Positions 49,999-59,219 are shown, counted from the first letter of the stretch. The stretch: DNA of 64,000 nucleotides from Limnohabitans planktonicus II-D5 (GCF_001270065.2 NZ_LFYT02000007.1:62001-126000); one strand, 5' to 3'. Notes: generated by a model not told the origin, from the letters alone. Program-made: numbers and translations.

Positions 49999-50652
49999 AT
50001 GAAACACTGGAAGAGCGAAAGTCTTCGCCTCTATCTGGTCACCGACAACGCCCTGTCCAAAGGCCGTACCCTGACCGATGTGGTCACGGCGGCCGTGGCA
50101 GGCGGTGTGACCTGTGTACAACTGCGCGAAAAAAACCTGTCTTCACGGGATTTTCTGGCCCAGGCCTTGGCCATCCAGGCCGTGCTGGCCAACACCCAGG
50201 TGCCCTTGGTCATCAACGACCGCATCGACATCGCGCTGGCTTGCGGTGCCGACGGTGTGCACCTGGGCCAAAGTGACCTGCCGGTGGCGCAAGCCAGGCG
50301 ACTTTTGCCTGCGCATGTGTTCATTGGCTGGTCGGTCGAAACACTGGCCGATGTGGCACGCGCCCACAGCTTGCCGGTGAACTATCTGGGCGTGAGCCCC
50401 GTGTTTGCAACCCCCACCAAACCCGACACCGAAACCCCGTGGGGGCTGGAAGGTTTGCGTCTGGCCAGACAAACCACAGCCTTGCCGTTGGTGGCCATTG
50501 GCGGCATCCACATGGGCAATGCCCAAGAGGTGTTGCAAGCCGGTGCCGATGGCCTGGCCGTGGTCAGTGCCATTTGCTCAGCCGACGACCCACGCCATGC
50601 CGCCGCCCAGCTGCAGGCCTTGAGCCAAGCGCATTTTCAGGAGGGCCATTGA
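49999..50652 (+). CDS. thiE: Thiamine-phosphate synthase
   Basis: 217 aa TIM barrel. Motifs: LREKNLSSRDF (pyrophosphate binding), LVINDRIDIALACGADGVHL, GVSPVFATPTK and IGGIHMGNAQEVLQAGADGL. It joins HMP-PP and thiazole phosphate to form thiamine phosphate. Starts 16 bp after thiM. Confidence 0.95.
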   Translation: MKHWKSESLRLYLVTDNALSKGRTLTDVVTAAVAGGVTCVQLREKNLSSRDFLAQALAIQAVLANTQVPLVINDRIDIALACGADGVHLGQSDLPVAQARRLLPAHVFIGWSVETLADVARAHSLPVNYLGVSPVFATPTKPDTETPWGLEGLRLARQTTALPLVAIGGIHMGNAQEVLQAGADGLAVVSAICSADDPRHAAAQLQALSQAHFQEGH

Positions 50653-50654
50653 CC

Positions 50655-51497
50655 ATGCAGACTTCGACCTTCACCCACGAATACCCGCGCGTGTTGTCCA
50701 TTGCCGGATCGGACAGTGGCGGCGGCGCAGGCATCCAGGCCGATCTGAAAACCTTTGCCGCTTTAGGCTGTTACGGCATGACTGCCATCACCGCCTTGAC
50801 GGCTCAAAACACCCAGGGCGTTCGGTCCATTCAGGGCACAACGCCGGCCATGCTGCTCGATCAGATTGACGCGGTGGTCGAAGACATTGGCGTGCATGCC
50901 GTCAAGATCGGCATGCTGCACTCGGCAGACATCGTGCAAGCCGTGACGCAGGCCATCGACAAGCACCAACTGAGCCGCATCGTGCTCGATCCGGTCATGG
51001 TGGCGACCAGTGGCGCCGTGCTCATCAGCGATGACGCTCTGGCCGAGCTGGTCAACCAGCTGTTTGGCAAGGCCGCCCTCATCACGCCCAACCTGGACGA
51101 AGCCGCCTTGTTGGTCGGCCACCCGCTGCACAACGAAGCCGACATCGAAGTGGCCGCCCGGCAACTGCTGGACCAAGGCGCGCCAGCGGTCTTGCTCAAA
51201 GGCGGGCACCTGGCAGGTGATGTGGTCAGCGACTTGTTCATGACCCGCCATGGCCAATCGTTCTGGTTGCGTGCTCCGCGCATTGCCAGCCCCAACACCC
51301 ACGGCACGGGCTGCACCCTGTCATCGGCCATTGCCGCCCACCTGGCCTTGGGCGATTCGCTGGCAGACGCCGTGCGTGCCGGACACGCCTTTGTGCGTAT
51401 CGCCCTGGCCGCAGGCGCCAGCGTCCGCACTGGCGCAGGCAGCGGCCCGCTGAACCATGGCGCAGCCCCGCGCCCGATGCAACTCTTACCCCTTTGA
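50655..51497 (+). CDS. thiD: Hydroxymethylpyrimidine/phosphomethylpyrimidine kinase
   Basis: 280 aa from ATG 50655, 2 bp after thiE. SIAGSDSGGGAGIQADLKTF at the N-terminus, DPVMVATSGA, TPNLDEAALL, VLLKGGH and the ribokinase GTGCTLSSAIAAHLA with the anion-hole GTGC. Phosphorylates HMP twice. With thiM and thiE it makes a salvage route, since no thiC or thiG is here. Confidence 0.95.
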   Translation: MQTSTFTHEYPRVLSIAGSDSGGGAGIQADLKTFAALGCYGMTAITALTAQNTQGVRSIQGTTPAMLLDQIDAVVEDIGVHAVKIGMLHSADIVQAVTQAIDKHQLSRIVLDPVMVATSGAVLISDDALAELVNQLFGKAALITPNLDEAALLVGHPLHNEADIEVAARQLLDQGAPAVLLKGGHLAGDVVSDLFMTRHGQSFWLRAPRIASPNTHGTGCTLSSAIAAHLALGDSLADAVRAGHAFVRIALAAGASVRTGAGSGPLNHGAAPRPMQLLPL

Positions 51498-51510
51498 ATG
51501 AAGACACCCC

Positions 51511-52788
51511 ATGTCCAACCACTCTCTTTCCAATGACGCACTGGCGCCGGTTGCGGACGTCGAGCGCGTGTTCACAGGCGTCTCGCACGCCTCGCTCTGG
51601 TTCAGCCTGGGCGTGGGCCTGCTGGTCATGCAGGTCGGCGCTTACCTGGTGCCTGCCATGGGCACTCAAGACGCCATGCTGGCCATCGTGCTGGGCTCCT
51701 TGCTGGGCTCGGGCTTGCTTGCCTGGGTTGCCAAAATCGCTTGCGACAGTGGCTTGTCGAGCGCGGGCCTGATCCACCGGGTTTATGGCCCGTCGTTTGC
51801 CCGACTGCCGGTGTTGCTCAACATCGTGCAGCTCATTGGCTGGACCACGTTCGAGCTGGTGATCATGCGTGACGGCACCCACGCCATCACCCAAAAAGCC
51901 TTTGGCTTGGATCTCTCGCCCCTGTGGACCACGGTGCTGTGGGGCGGCGTGCTGACCTTGCTGATGACGGGCTCCATGCTCACCCTCGTGCGCCGATTTG
52001 TCAGCCGCGTGGGCCTGCCGCTGGTGATCTTGTCACTGCTGTGGCTGAGCTGGCATTTTGTGGGCCTTGCGCAGCAACAGGGCTGGGCCGCCTTCATGGC
52101 CCGCCCGGGCAATGGCTCGATGGGCATGCTGTCCGCCATGGATCTGGTGATGGCCATGCCCGTGTCCTGGCTGCCCCTGGTGGCGGACTATGCGCGGCAT
52201 GGGCGCACCGGAGCCAGCACTTTGCGTGGCACCTGGCTCGGCTATGCCCTGGCCAATGTCTGGTGCTATGCCCTCGGCGTGCTGGTGGCCAGCGTGTCCG
52301 AGCCTGGCACCGATCTGGTCACGGCCTTGCTGCTGGCGCAAGGTGGATTGCTGGCCCTGGGTTTGATCTTGCTGGACGAACTCGACAACGCCTATGGTGA
52401 TGTGTATTCGGGCGCGATGTCGTCGCGCAGCCTGCACGCCAGCTGGTCTTTGCGCCGCTGGGGGGTCACCATCGCGGTCTTGTGTACCGCATTGGCCCTG
52501 GTTTTGCCCATGCACAGTCTGGAGCCTTTCTTGCTGATGCTCAGCTCGATTTTTGTGCCGCTGTATGGCGTCATCCTGGGCAGGCTGGGCACCACATCTG
52601 CCCCAACCGGCACGACGGCCAAAGGCATGAATGTACCGGCCGCTGCCATCTGGTTTGTGGGCATTGCGGTGTTTCACGCATCTGCCCACTGGACCCCTCA
52701 ATGGGGCTCGGCCATTCCGAGCCTGATCGTCACCTTCGCTTTGGCCTTGGCCACGCGTTCTTCCAACCCAGAAGCTTCCCCCCAATGA
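51511..52788 (+). CDS. cytX: Putative hydroxymethylpyrimidine transporter CytX (NCS1 family)
   Basis: 425 aa with about 12 hydrophobic helices, for example SLGVGLLVMQVGAYLVPAMG and VTIAVLCTALALVLPMHSLE, in the purine-cytosine permease pattern. Position after thiD under a TPP riboswitch identifies it as CytX, predicted to import HMP. Its stop overlaps the receptor gene start by 4 bp (ATGA). Confidence 0.9.
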   Translation: MSNHSLSNDALAPVADVERVFTGVSHASLWFSLGVGLLVMQVGAYLVPAMGTQDAMLAIVLGSLLGSGLLAWVAKIACDSGLSSAGLIHRVYGPSFARLPVLLNIVQLIGWTTFELVIMRDGTHAITQKAFGLDLSPLWTTVLWGGVLTLLMTGSMLTLVRRFVSRVGLPLVILSLLWLSWHFVGLAQQQGWAAFMARPGNGSMGMLSAMDLVMAMPVSWLPLVADYARHGRTGASTLRGTWLGYALANVWCYALGVLVASVSEPGTDLVTALLLAQGGLLALGLILLDELDNAYGDVYSGAMSSRSLHASWSLRRWGVTIAVLCTALALVLPMHSLEPFLLMLSSIFVPLYGVILGRLGTTSAPTGTTAKGMNVPAAAIWFVGIAVFHASAHWTPQWGSAIPSLIVTFALALATRSSNPEASPQ

Positions 52789-55010
52789 AAACGTTCAACA
52801 CTTTCCGCGCCTCCCACATCGCCAGCGCTGTGGCCCTGCTGGTGCTGGGCCACGCCCATGCGCAAAACACCACAGAAATCACCATCACCGACACCGCCCC
52901 CTCACAGGTGAGCGGATTTGGTGATGTGCCTTTGAGCAAAGCACCCTTCAGCGCCGTCAGTTTTGACCGCCAGACGCTGCAAGACATCGGCGCGCAACGC
53001 GTCTCGGACGCCCTGCGCCTGGATGCCAGCGTGAGCGACAGCTACAACTCGCCCGCTTATTGGGACATGCTGAGTGTGCGTGGCTACACCCTGGACAACC
53101 GCTACAACTACCGCCGAGAAGGCCTGCCGATTTCCGCCGAAACCATGATCCCCATGGACAACAAGGAGCGCATTGAGCTGTTCAAAGGCACCAGCGGCAT
53201 CCAGGCGGGCACCAGCGCTCCGGGCGGGCTGGTCAACTACGTGGTCAAACGCCCACCGACCGCGGCCAACGAAACCATTCGCAGCGTGAGCGCCAGCTAC
53301 GGCCCGGGCAAGAGCAGCAGCGTGGCACTCGACCTGGGCGGTCGCCTGGGCGAAAACAAGGATGTGGGCTACCGCTTCAACGCGGCCTATGAAGACCTGA
53401 ACCCGTACATCCAGAACACGCAAGGACACCGCCACTTGCTGGCCTTGGCCATGGACTGGCGCATCACGCCTGACAGCAAACTGGAGTGGGAAATCGAGCG
53501 CAGCGAACGCCAGCAGATGGGGGGGAATGCCTACAGCGTGCTGGCCAACCCCAACGATCCTTATGGCGTCCCGTCTTTGCCAGCCACCGTGGACGGCAAA
53601 CTCAACATCACACGCCAGCCCTGGTCTGTGCCCGGAGCCTTTGCCAGCCAAACGGGCAGCGTGCGCTTCAAACAAAACCTGTCAGACGGCTGGCTGTGGA
53701 CCACGCAATATGGGGGACAGCGCCTGAAAACGGACGACCGTTTGAGTTTTGCCCTGGGCCACAACTGCTATGGGGTACTCGATCCCTCAACCGGTGCCAC
53801 CAAACTGTGCGACCGCTTTACATCGGACGGACGATTTGAGCTGGCCGATTACCGCAGCAACGATGAGCGGCGACTGGTAGATGCCCTGCAAACCGAAGTG
53901 GCAGGTCAAACCCGCTGGGGCAACACCACACACCACCTGGCCCTGTCTCTGACCCGGCAGCGGCAACTCGACAGGCTGCCTGCCAAGCAGGCCTGGAATT
54001 CTGCTGGCGAAGGCAGCATCTTCGGTGGAGGCACCAGCCAAGCGGCCCCAAAACCCGAGTACCCCAACACCAACAAGAGTGAATACAGCACTGAAATTGC
54101 CGTCAAAGATCGCATGGCGTTGAGTGCAACAACGGCGGTCTGGGCTGGCCTGCGCTACACATCCTATAGCCGCAGCAGCGAGCAAAACGCGATCTGCGAT
54201 CCGGTCACTTACGTGTGCACACCCGCCGCAGGTACCAACCCAATCAGCAACAAAGGCAACATCACCACCCCATGGATCGGCCTGACACAGCAACTGGGGC
54301 AGCACATGGTGTTCGTGTCGCATGGGCACGGCATCGAACTGCTGGCGGTCCCGAACACACCCGGCTACACCAACGCTGGCCAGTTGCTTGACGTGGCTCG
54401 CAGCAAACAAACTGAAGTAGGCATCCGCAGCTTGACCACAACTGACCTCGCCACGCCATGGAGCTGGAATGCCAGCGTGTTCCAAATCGAACGCCCCTTG
54501 GCATATGACGTTGCAGATGGCAGTTTGCTCAAAAGAGTCAGCGACGGTCAGCAAATCCATCAAGGGATGGATGCAGGTGTTCAGTGGCGCTCAGCGGCTT
54601 GGTCACTCCAGGCACAAGGACAGTGGCTGCATGCACGCATTTCTGCTGCAACCCTCAACACCGCATTGAACGGTCAAACGCCTGTCAACGTCCCCACCAT
54701 GACATTGCGCGCCCTGGCCGAATACCGCTTTGCAAATATCCCCGGCCTGCGCACCAGCTTGCGCGTGAACCACGAAGGCCAGCGCCGCGTGTTGGAAGAC
54801 GGCAGTCTCAATTTGCCCAGTTGGACCACCGCAGATTTGGCCGCACATTACGACACCCGCATTGATGGCACACGCACCCAATGGACGATGGCCATCGACA
54901 ACCTGACCGATCGCCATTACTGGCGTGAAGCCCCTAAACAATTTGGCCACTACTACCTGTACCCCGGCGCGCCTCGCACTCTGCGCATCGCCGTGAAAGC
55001 GAGTTTCTGA
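52785..55010 (+). CDS. TonB-dependent outer-membrane receptor of the thiamine operon
   Basis: 741 aa from ATG 52785. Signal peptide (HIASAVALLVLGHAHA), plug domain with DVPLSKAPFSAVSFDRQTLQ and LSVRGYTLDNRYNYRREGLP, then a ~600-residue beta barrel ending in Phe (RIAVKASF). It resembles siderophore-type receptors, but overlap with cytX and riboswitch control indicate uptake of thiamine or its pyrimidine precursor across the outer membrane. Substrate not proven. Confidence 0.9.
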   Translation: MKTFNTFRASHIASAVALLVLGHAHAQNTTEITITDTAPSQVSGFGDVPLSKAPFSAVSFDRQTLQDIGAQRVSDALRLDASVSDSYNSPAYWDMLSVRGYTLDNRYNYRREGLPISAETMIPMDNKERIELFKGTSGIQAGTSAPGGLVNYVVKRPPTAANETIRSVSASYGPGKSSSVALDLGGRLGENKDVGYRFNAAYEDLNPYIQNTQGHRHLLALAMDWRITPDSKLEWEIERSERQQMGGNAYSVLANPNDPYGVPSLPATVDGKLNITRQPWSVPGAFASQTGSVRFKQNLSDGWLWTTQYGGQRLKTDDRLSFALGHNCYGVLDPSTGATKLCDRFTSDGRFELADYRSNDERRLVDALQTEVAGQTRWGNTTHHLALSLTRQRQLDRLPAKQAWNSAGEGSIFGGGTSQAAPKPEYPNTNKSEYSTEIAVKDRMALSATTAVWAGLRYTSYSRSSEQNAICDPVTYVCTPAAGTNPISNKGNITTPWIGLTQQLGQHMVFVSHGHGIELLAVPNTPGYTNAGQLLDVARSKQTEVGIRSLTTTDLATPWSWNASVFQIERPLAYDVADGSLLKRVSDGQQIHQGMDAGVQWRSAAWSLQAQGQWLHARISAATLNTALNGQTPVNVPTMTLRALAEYRFANIPGLRTSLRVNHEGQRRVLEDGSLNLPSWTTADLAAHYDTRIDGTRTQWTMAIDNLTDRHYWREAPKQFGHYYLYPGAPRTLRIAVKASF

Positions 55011-55072
55011 AACAGGTTCGCCTTTTTTCTGAAAATTGCTTTCACCCTCTCAAAAGGGCCTGAAAACCACGC

Positions 55073-55078
55073 TATAAT
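55073..55078 (+). promoter_or_regulatory. -10 element of the tRNA-Asn promoter
   Basis: A perfect TATAAT lies 9 bp before the tRNA gene; the -35 region is weak. Confidence 0.5.
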
Positions 55079-55087
55079 TTGAGTCAT

Positions 55088-55163
55088 TCCTCAATAGCTC
55101 AGTCGGTAGAGCGCCGGACTGTTAATCCGTAGGTCCCTGGTTCGAGCCCAGGTTGAGGAGCCA
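55088..55163 (+). tRNA. tRNA-Asn (GTT)
   Basis: 76 nt with cloverleaf pairing: acceptor TCCTCAA/TTGAGGA, D-arm AGCTCAGTCGGTAGAGC, anticodon arm CGGACTGTTAATCCG with GTT anticodon, T-arm GGTTCGAGCC, and encoded CCA. No tRNA intron. Confidence 0.97.
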
Positions 55164-55172
55164 AAAAAAGAC

Positions 55173-55206
55173 AAGCCCCTGCAGCAATGCAGGGGCTTTT
55201 TTTTTC
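55173..55206 (+). terminator. Terminator after tRNA-Asn
   Basis: AAGCCCCTGCA and TGCAGGGGCTT pair around GCAA, followed by a run of T residues. Confidence 0.9.
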
Positions 55207-55337
55207 ACCTGCGCTTTCACAGGTTTCATAAATTTCTTGGCGGCCATTTCGTGTGATCTGTCTGCACGAACAGGCCTCTTGGCGACACAGTCATTGCCGT
55301 CATGCAGCATCCTTTGCTCGTGATCTGCCGCCACTTA

Positions 55338-55486
55338 TTGATCAGGCAAGCTGAAGTTTGAAATGTGTGCGAAATGTCATCTCGCAGAGTCGGACATGAT
55401 GGGTTTCGGCACAGGCCCATGTCGGGGTCTTCGACCGCCGACCTACAAGAATTTTGAGCATTGAAAACTTCACAGGGCCGAATCAA
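55338..55486. repeat. Complete REPIN-bearing element near tRNA-Asn
   Basis: 149 bp with left end TTGATCAGGCAAGCTGAAG and right end CTTCACAGGGCCGAATCAA. It has one REP pair; the left REP has lost its GTAG head and part of the stem, the right one is intact (GTCGGGGTCTTCGACC then GCCGACCTAC). It defines the full-length element form together with 7038-7201. Confidence 0.85.
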
Positions 55487-55571
55487 TAGCGTGCAGGTTC
55501 CATAGCGCATTCCAGCTCACCCTCAGGTCACCGCCATACATTCAATCAATACCGCATGAATTTTGTTGTAT

Positions 55572-55597
55572 TTGACAAAAATATAGTAATATTGTCA
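55572..55597. promoter_or_regulatory. AT-rich inverted repeat upstream of the ompA-like gene
   Basis: TGACAA (55573-55578) and TTGTCA (55592-55597) flank a 13-bp AT-rich centre, 45 bp before the start of the OmpA-like gene. TTGACA here could also be a -35 element. Likely promoter or operator region. Confidence 0.4.
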
Positions 55598-55642
55598 CAT
55601 AAATACAGATAACACAAAAATCAACCAAATCGAAACTTCTCT

Positions 55643-56239
55643 ATGGAACTCATTGCTGCTGCTTTGCTGGGACTGGGAATCTGGCTAGGACAAGCGCCTG
55701 CTCCTGAAAAAATCACTGAACGCATCATCTTGCTGCCCTCTGCCGATGGCACACGAAGTGCAATCATCGTTCATGGCCTGAAGGGTGATCGGTTGATGGA
55801 TGTGCCGTATGCCAGTTTGGAAGTCACGCCCTCGGGCACATTCACCGATGCGTCGCTGTCTGAAACTGCGGTGCGTAATCGTTACGCCAGCTTGCTGGAT
55901 GCGCAAGCGCCGCGTCCGCGCAGTTTTTTGCTCTACTTTGTCACAGGCTCGGACAACAAGCTGACTGCTGAATCTCAGCAAACATTAACGGGTTTGCAAG
56001 ACTTTTTGCAATCGCGCCCCGCCCCGGAAGTCACCTTGATCGGCCACACCGACCGATCGGGCAGTGCAGCCATCAATGATGCCTTGTCACTCAAGCGCGC
56101 ACAGGCTGTGCGCGATTTGATCCGGCAGTCGGGCATGTCAACCGACAATGTGCCCGTTTATGGCAGAGGCTCCAGAGAGCCCATCGCCTCTGGCGCGCAA
56201 GAAGGTCTGAACCGGCGCGTTGAGATCCATGTGCGCTGA
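55643..56239 (+). CDS. OmpA-family peptidoglycan-binding protein
   Basis: 198 aa. Short hydrophobic N-terminus (LIAAALLGLGIWLG), then the OmpA C-terminal domain: SFLLYFVTGSDNKLTAESQQ, EVTLIGHTDRSG and NDALSLKRAQAVRDLIRQSG, ending GLNRRVEIHVR. It should bind meso-diaminopimelate in the cell wall. First gene of a run with CHASE2 and FecR proteins. Confidence 0.88.
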   Translation: MELIAAALLGLGIWLGQAPAPEKITERIILLPSADGTRSAIIVHGLKGDRLMDVPYASLEVTPSGTFTDASLSETAVRNRYASLLDAQAPRPRSFLLYFVTGSDNKLTAESQQTLTGLQDFLQSRPAPEVTLIGHTDRSGSAAINDALSLKRAQAVRDLIRQSGMSTDNVPVYGRGSREPIASGAQEGLNRRVEIHVR

Positions 56240-56254
56240 GAACTGGAGTTGCAC

Positions 56255-57757
56255 ATGAACTTCATCAGACGCTTGCTGACCTCGGGAAAAGGCCGCCCTG
56301 TTGCGATTGGCATTTTGTTGTGGACATTGCTGATCAACACCCTGACTGAACTGCCACCCACTTGGCAAAACCTGCCTTGGCCCGTCGAAAAAGTGGTCGA
56401 TGCCGTGGGATCGCCTTTCACCACGGGCCGCAATCTTCTGTTCGATGGTTATCAAAAAGAACACACCAGAAAACAGCAATCGCAACCTGTGACGATTGTG
56501 GCGATTGACGAGAAAAGTTTGCAGGAACTGGGCCAATGGCCTTGGCCCAGGTACCGCCTGGCCCAATTGCTCGACGCCATCGCTGTGCACAAACCAGCTG
56601 CAGTGGGGCTGGACATTTACATGCCCGAAGCCGACCAGACATCACCGGACAAGGTTGCTTTGGGACTGGGGCCCGAACACAAAACATTGGCGCAGCAACT
56701 GAGTCAGTTACCGCCCAATGATGCGAGACTGAGTGAGGCGCTCAGACGCACCCCTTCGGTGTTGAGCGCTGCAGGCTTTGACTTCAAGGCCTTCACCACC
56801 ACCGAAGGTATGCGCACCTGGCCGGTGACCCTCGAAGGCGACGACACATTGCCTGTGTTTGTGCGCCGCTTTGACCAGGTGTTGGCCAGTCTGCCGCAAT
56901 TGCAAGCCGCTGCCAGCGGCCAAGCGGTGGTCAGCGTGGACCTGGAAAACGGAGTGGTTCGCCACATCCCCTTGGTCATGAACCTGTCAGATCAGCCGGT
57001 GTCCACTTTGGCCATCGAGATGCTGCGGGTGGCCACCCACTCCCCCTCGGTCAATGTCAAACTCAGTCCGGCAGGGGTGAGCGCTGTTGAAGTGGCAGAC
57101 TTGTCTGTGCCCACGCTGGCCAAGGGTGACATACGCCTGCACTTTGCCAAACATGCCGACATGGCTTCTCGCCATGTGTCGGCCACTGATGTGCTCAGCG
57201 GCAAAGTCGATCCTGAGATGCTGAATGGCAAATTGGTCTTGCTGGGCCTCACAGGTGCAGGTCTGAACGACATGCGAACCACGGCCATTGGCGAAACCGT
57301 TCCCGGCATCGAAATTCAAGCCCAAGTGATTGAATCCCTGTTCGATGGTCGCATCCTCATGCGTCCCCAGTGGCTGAAGTGGGCCGAATCTGGGGCCTTG
57401 CTGTTCTTCGGTGGCCTGCTGATTTGGTACATACCGCGCCCCCGCTCTGCCTTTGCGCTTTATCTGCGCAAAGTACCCCAGTCTGGCTTGTGGTTGACCT
57501 TGGGCACCAACGCACTGATTGCAGCGATTGGCCTGCAAGTCTTCATCAAAACCGCTTACCTCTTCGATGCCGCCTCCTTCTTTCTGGTGCTGGGCGGGGT
57601 CATGGGATCCTTGGTTTCTTCATCCCTGGCCGATATGGACATTCGCAAAAAGGCCACGCAATTGGCACAGCAAGAACAAGCTTTGCAAGAAGCCCGTTTG
57701 GCCGGTGAACGTGAGCGACGCCAAGCGCTCAACACTGCGCCTGCTTCTGCGCCATGA
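56255..57757 (+). CDS. CHASE2-domain membrane protein without output domain
   Basis: 500 aa from ATG 56255 (GGAG upstream). One N-terminal membrane segment, an extracytoplasmic CHASE2 domain (VTIVAIDEKSLQELGQWPWP, LDIYMPEADQTSPDK, LVLLGLTGAGLNDMRTTAIG), then three membrane helices (SGALLFFGGLLIWYI and following) and a short coiled coil. CHASE2 proteins usually carry a cyclase, kinase or GGDEF output; none is present. Perhaps it signals via a separate partner. Its stop overlaps nothing; FecR gene follows. Confidence 0.88.
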   Translation: MNFIRRLLTSGKGRPVAIGILLWTLLINTLTELPPTWQNLPWPVEKVVDAVGSPFTTGRNLLFDGYQKEHTRKQQSQPVTIVAIDEKSLQELGQWPWPRYRLAQLLDAIAVHKPAAVGLDIYMPEADQTSPDKVALGLGPEHKTLAQQLSQLPPNDARLSEALRRTPSVLSAAGFDFKAFTTTEGMRTWPVTLEGDDTLPVFVRRFDQVLASLPQLQAAASGQAVVSVDLENGVVRHIPLVMNLSDQPVSTLAIEMLRVATHSPSVNVKLSPAGVSAVEVADLSVPTLAKGDIRLHFAKHADMASRHVSATDVLSGKVDPEMLNGKLVLLGLTGAGLNDMRTTAIGETVPGIEIQAQVIESLFDGRILMRPQWLKWAESGALLFFGGLLIWYIPRPRSAFALYLRKVPQSGLWLTLGTNALIAAIGLQVFIKTAYLFDAASFFLVLGGVMGSLVSSSLADMDIRKKATQLAQQEQALQEARLAGERERRQALNTAPASAP

Positions 57758-57783
57758 GCCGCTTGAAAAGATTGGAGACACGC

Positions 57784-58230
57784 ATGAAAAACCCAAGCAT
57801 CTGGCTGCTTTGCCTCTGCTGCGCTGCCACTGTTCAGGCGGCTGAACCCGCAGGCACCGTCAAAACCCTCAAAGGCACTGCACACATTGAACGCGGCAAA
57901 GACCGCATGGAAGTGGGCGTGGGCACTTCTTTGCAGACACAAGACAAATTACTCAGCGGACCTGCCAGCGGTGTCGGCATCACGCTTCGCGACAGCACCT
58001 TGCTGACCGTGGGCGCGAACTCCATGATCGAGCTGAACAAATACACATTTGACCGCAGCACCAATACAGGCCAGATGGACACCTCGATCAAACGTGGCAC
58101 CTTGGCCGTGGTGTCAGGTCAGATCACCAAGAACAACCCCAACGAAGTCGTCTTTCGCACCAACACCGTCACCCTGGGCGTTCGGGGCACGGAGTTCATC
58201 ATTGACGTGGGTGAGGAAGCGCCGCGCTGA
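57784..58230 (+). CDS. FecR-domain protein
   Basis: 148 aa from ATG 57784 with GGAG 8 nt upstream; ATG 57754 is an alternative. Signal peptide (SIWLLCLCCAATVQA), then a FecR fold: VGTSLQTQDKLLSGPASGVG, SMIELNKYTF and a C-terminal TNTVTLGVRGTEFIIDV. Such periplasmic FecR domains pair with CHASE2 or OmpA proteins in many betaproteobacteria. Target unknown. Intergenic 58231-58511 holds no gene. Confidence 0.87.
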   Translation: MKNPSIWLLCLCCAATVQAAEPAGTVKTLKGTAHIERGKDRMEVGVGTSLQTQDKLLSGPASGVGITLRDSTLLTVGANSMIELNKYTFDRSTNTGQMDTSIKRGTLAVVSGQITKNNPNEVVFRTNTVTLGVRGTEFIIDVGEEAPR

Positions 58231-58511
58231 ACAGCGCAGCTCAATGAGCTGACTTGGGCACCATAGACGCCGCTCCATCCAAAAGTCGCCTGTCACAAAG
58301 AGCAATGAGTTGGCGTGGATGGTCTGCATCAGACCCAACTTGTTACTTTTCGGCGGTGTGGCAAAAAGTGTGGCTAATTGCCAATCAATGCAGTGGAATG
58401 TGCAGTGGCAATAAAGGGGCAATCATGGGGGCAATTTGAGCCACTGAAGCGCACAAAGAAAAACGGGCTACACCCTGAAAGATGTAACCCGTTGATTTCA
58501 TTAGGAATAAA

Positions 58512-58588
58512 TGGTCGGCGTGGCGGGATTCGAACTCGCGACCCCTTGCACCCCATGCAAGTGCGCTACCAGGCTGCGCTACACGCCG
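58512..58588 (-). tRNA. tRNA-Pro (GGG)
   Basis: 77 nt on the minus strand: acceptor CGGCGTG/CACGCCG, discriminator A, encoded CCA, anticodon arm CTTGC-ATGGGGT-GCAAG with GGG anticodon, T-arm GAGTTCGAATC. It precedes a MerR gene on the same strand. Confidence 0.95.
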
Positions 58589-58621
58589 ACAAGCTTTAAA
58601 TTATAGTCTGAAAAGATGGAC

Positions 58622-59068
58622 TCAAAGGGTTAGCAAGGTGCGAATTTCGAAAAGTTCATGGCGAATGGCCGGGTAGTCCGCACGGTTCTTGTTCAGCGGG
58701 AATGCATCAAAGGAAGGAAAGCCTGTTGTCATGGGCTCCTTGAACGATGGCACCAGTTGGTCTGCGGTCTGAGGCTGCGTGGGCTCAGGGGGCATCATCA
58801 AGCGATCCGCCTGCACCTGCTCCTGTAATTTGTTGCGTGCACCACTGATGGTGAAACCCTGGTCGTACAGCAAATCGCGGATGCGCCGGATCATGAGCAC
58901 TTCGTGGTGCTGGTAATACCGCCGGTTGCCACGGCGTTTGACAGGCCGCAATTGGGTGAACTCCTGCTCCCAATAGCGAAGCACATGCGGCTTGACCCCA
59001 CACAACTCACCCACTTCACCGATGGTGAAGTAGCGCTTGGCTGGAATGGGTGGAAGTGAACTGTCCAT
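58622..59068 (-). CDS. MerR-family transcriptional regulator
   Basis: 148 aa from ATG 59068. N-terminal MerR winged helix: YFTIGEVGELCGVKPHVLRY, WEQEFTQLRPVKRRGNRRYY and MIRRIRDLLYDQGFTISGAR. The C-terminus has no metal-binding cysteines. In related genomes this gene sits near ihfA/pheT and tRNA-Pro; here ihfA is not in the upstream DNA, which belongs to the gentisate cluster. Regulated genes unknown. Confidence 0.88.
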   Translation of the reverse strand: MDSSLPPIPAKRYFTIGEVGELCGVKPHVLRYWEQEFTQLRPVKRRGNRRYYQHHEVLMIRRIRDLLYDQGFTISGARNKLQEQVQADRLMMPPEPTQPQTADQLVPSFKEPMTTGFPSFDAFPLNKNRADYPAIRHELFEIRTLLTL

Positions 59069-59219
59069 GAGTGACAACAAGTTACTGAAGGAACCTTGTA
59101 GCTTACTGCAACTTGATGATCCCAGTCTGCACCCTTGGCATGTAAATGCGGGTTATTGCTGAGACTTCATTTAATATGTATGCTTACAATCCTACCCAAC
59201 TTACTCGACAGGACACCCC

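Noticed and set aside
55200..55337. Small minus-strand frame starting MAAKKFMKPVKAQ next to tRNA-Asn
   Set aside because: Runs directly into the terminator hairpin and the tRNA; no homology recognised.
58254..58511. Possible integrase remnant or attachment site near tRNA-Pro
   Set aside because: No duplicate of the tRNA 3' end and no recombinase motif was seen in the window.
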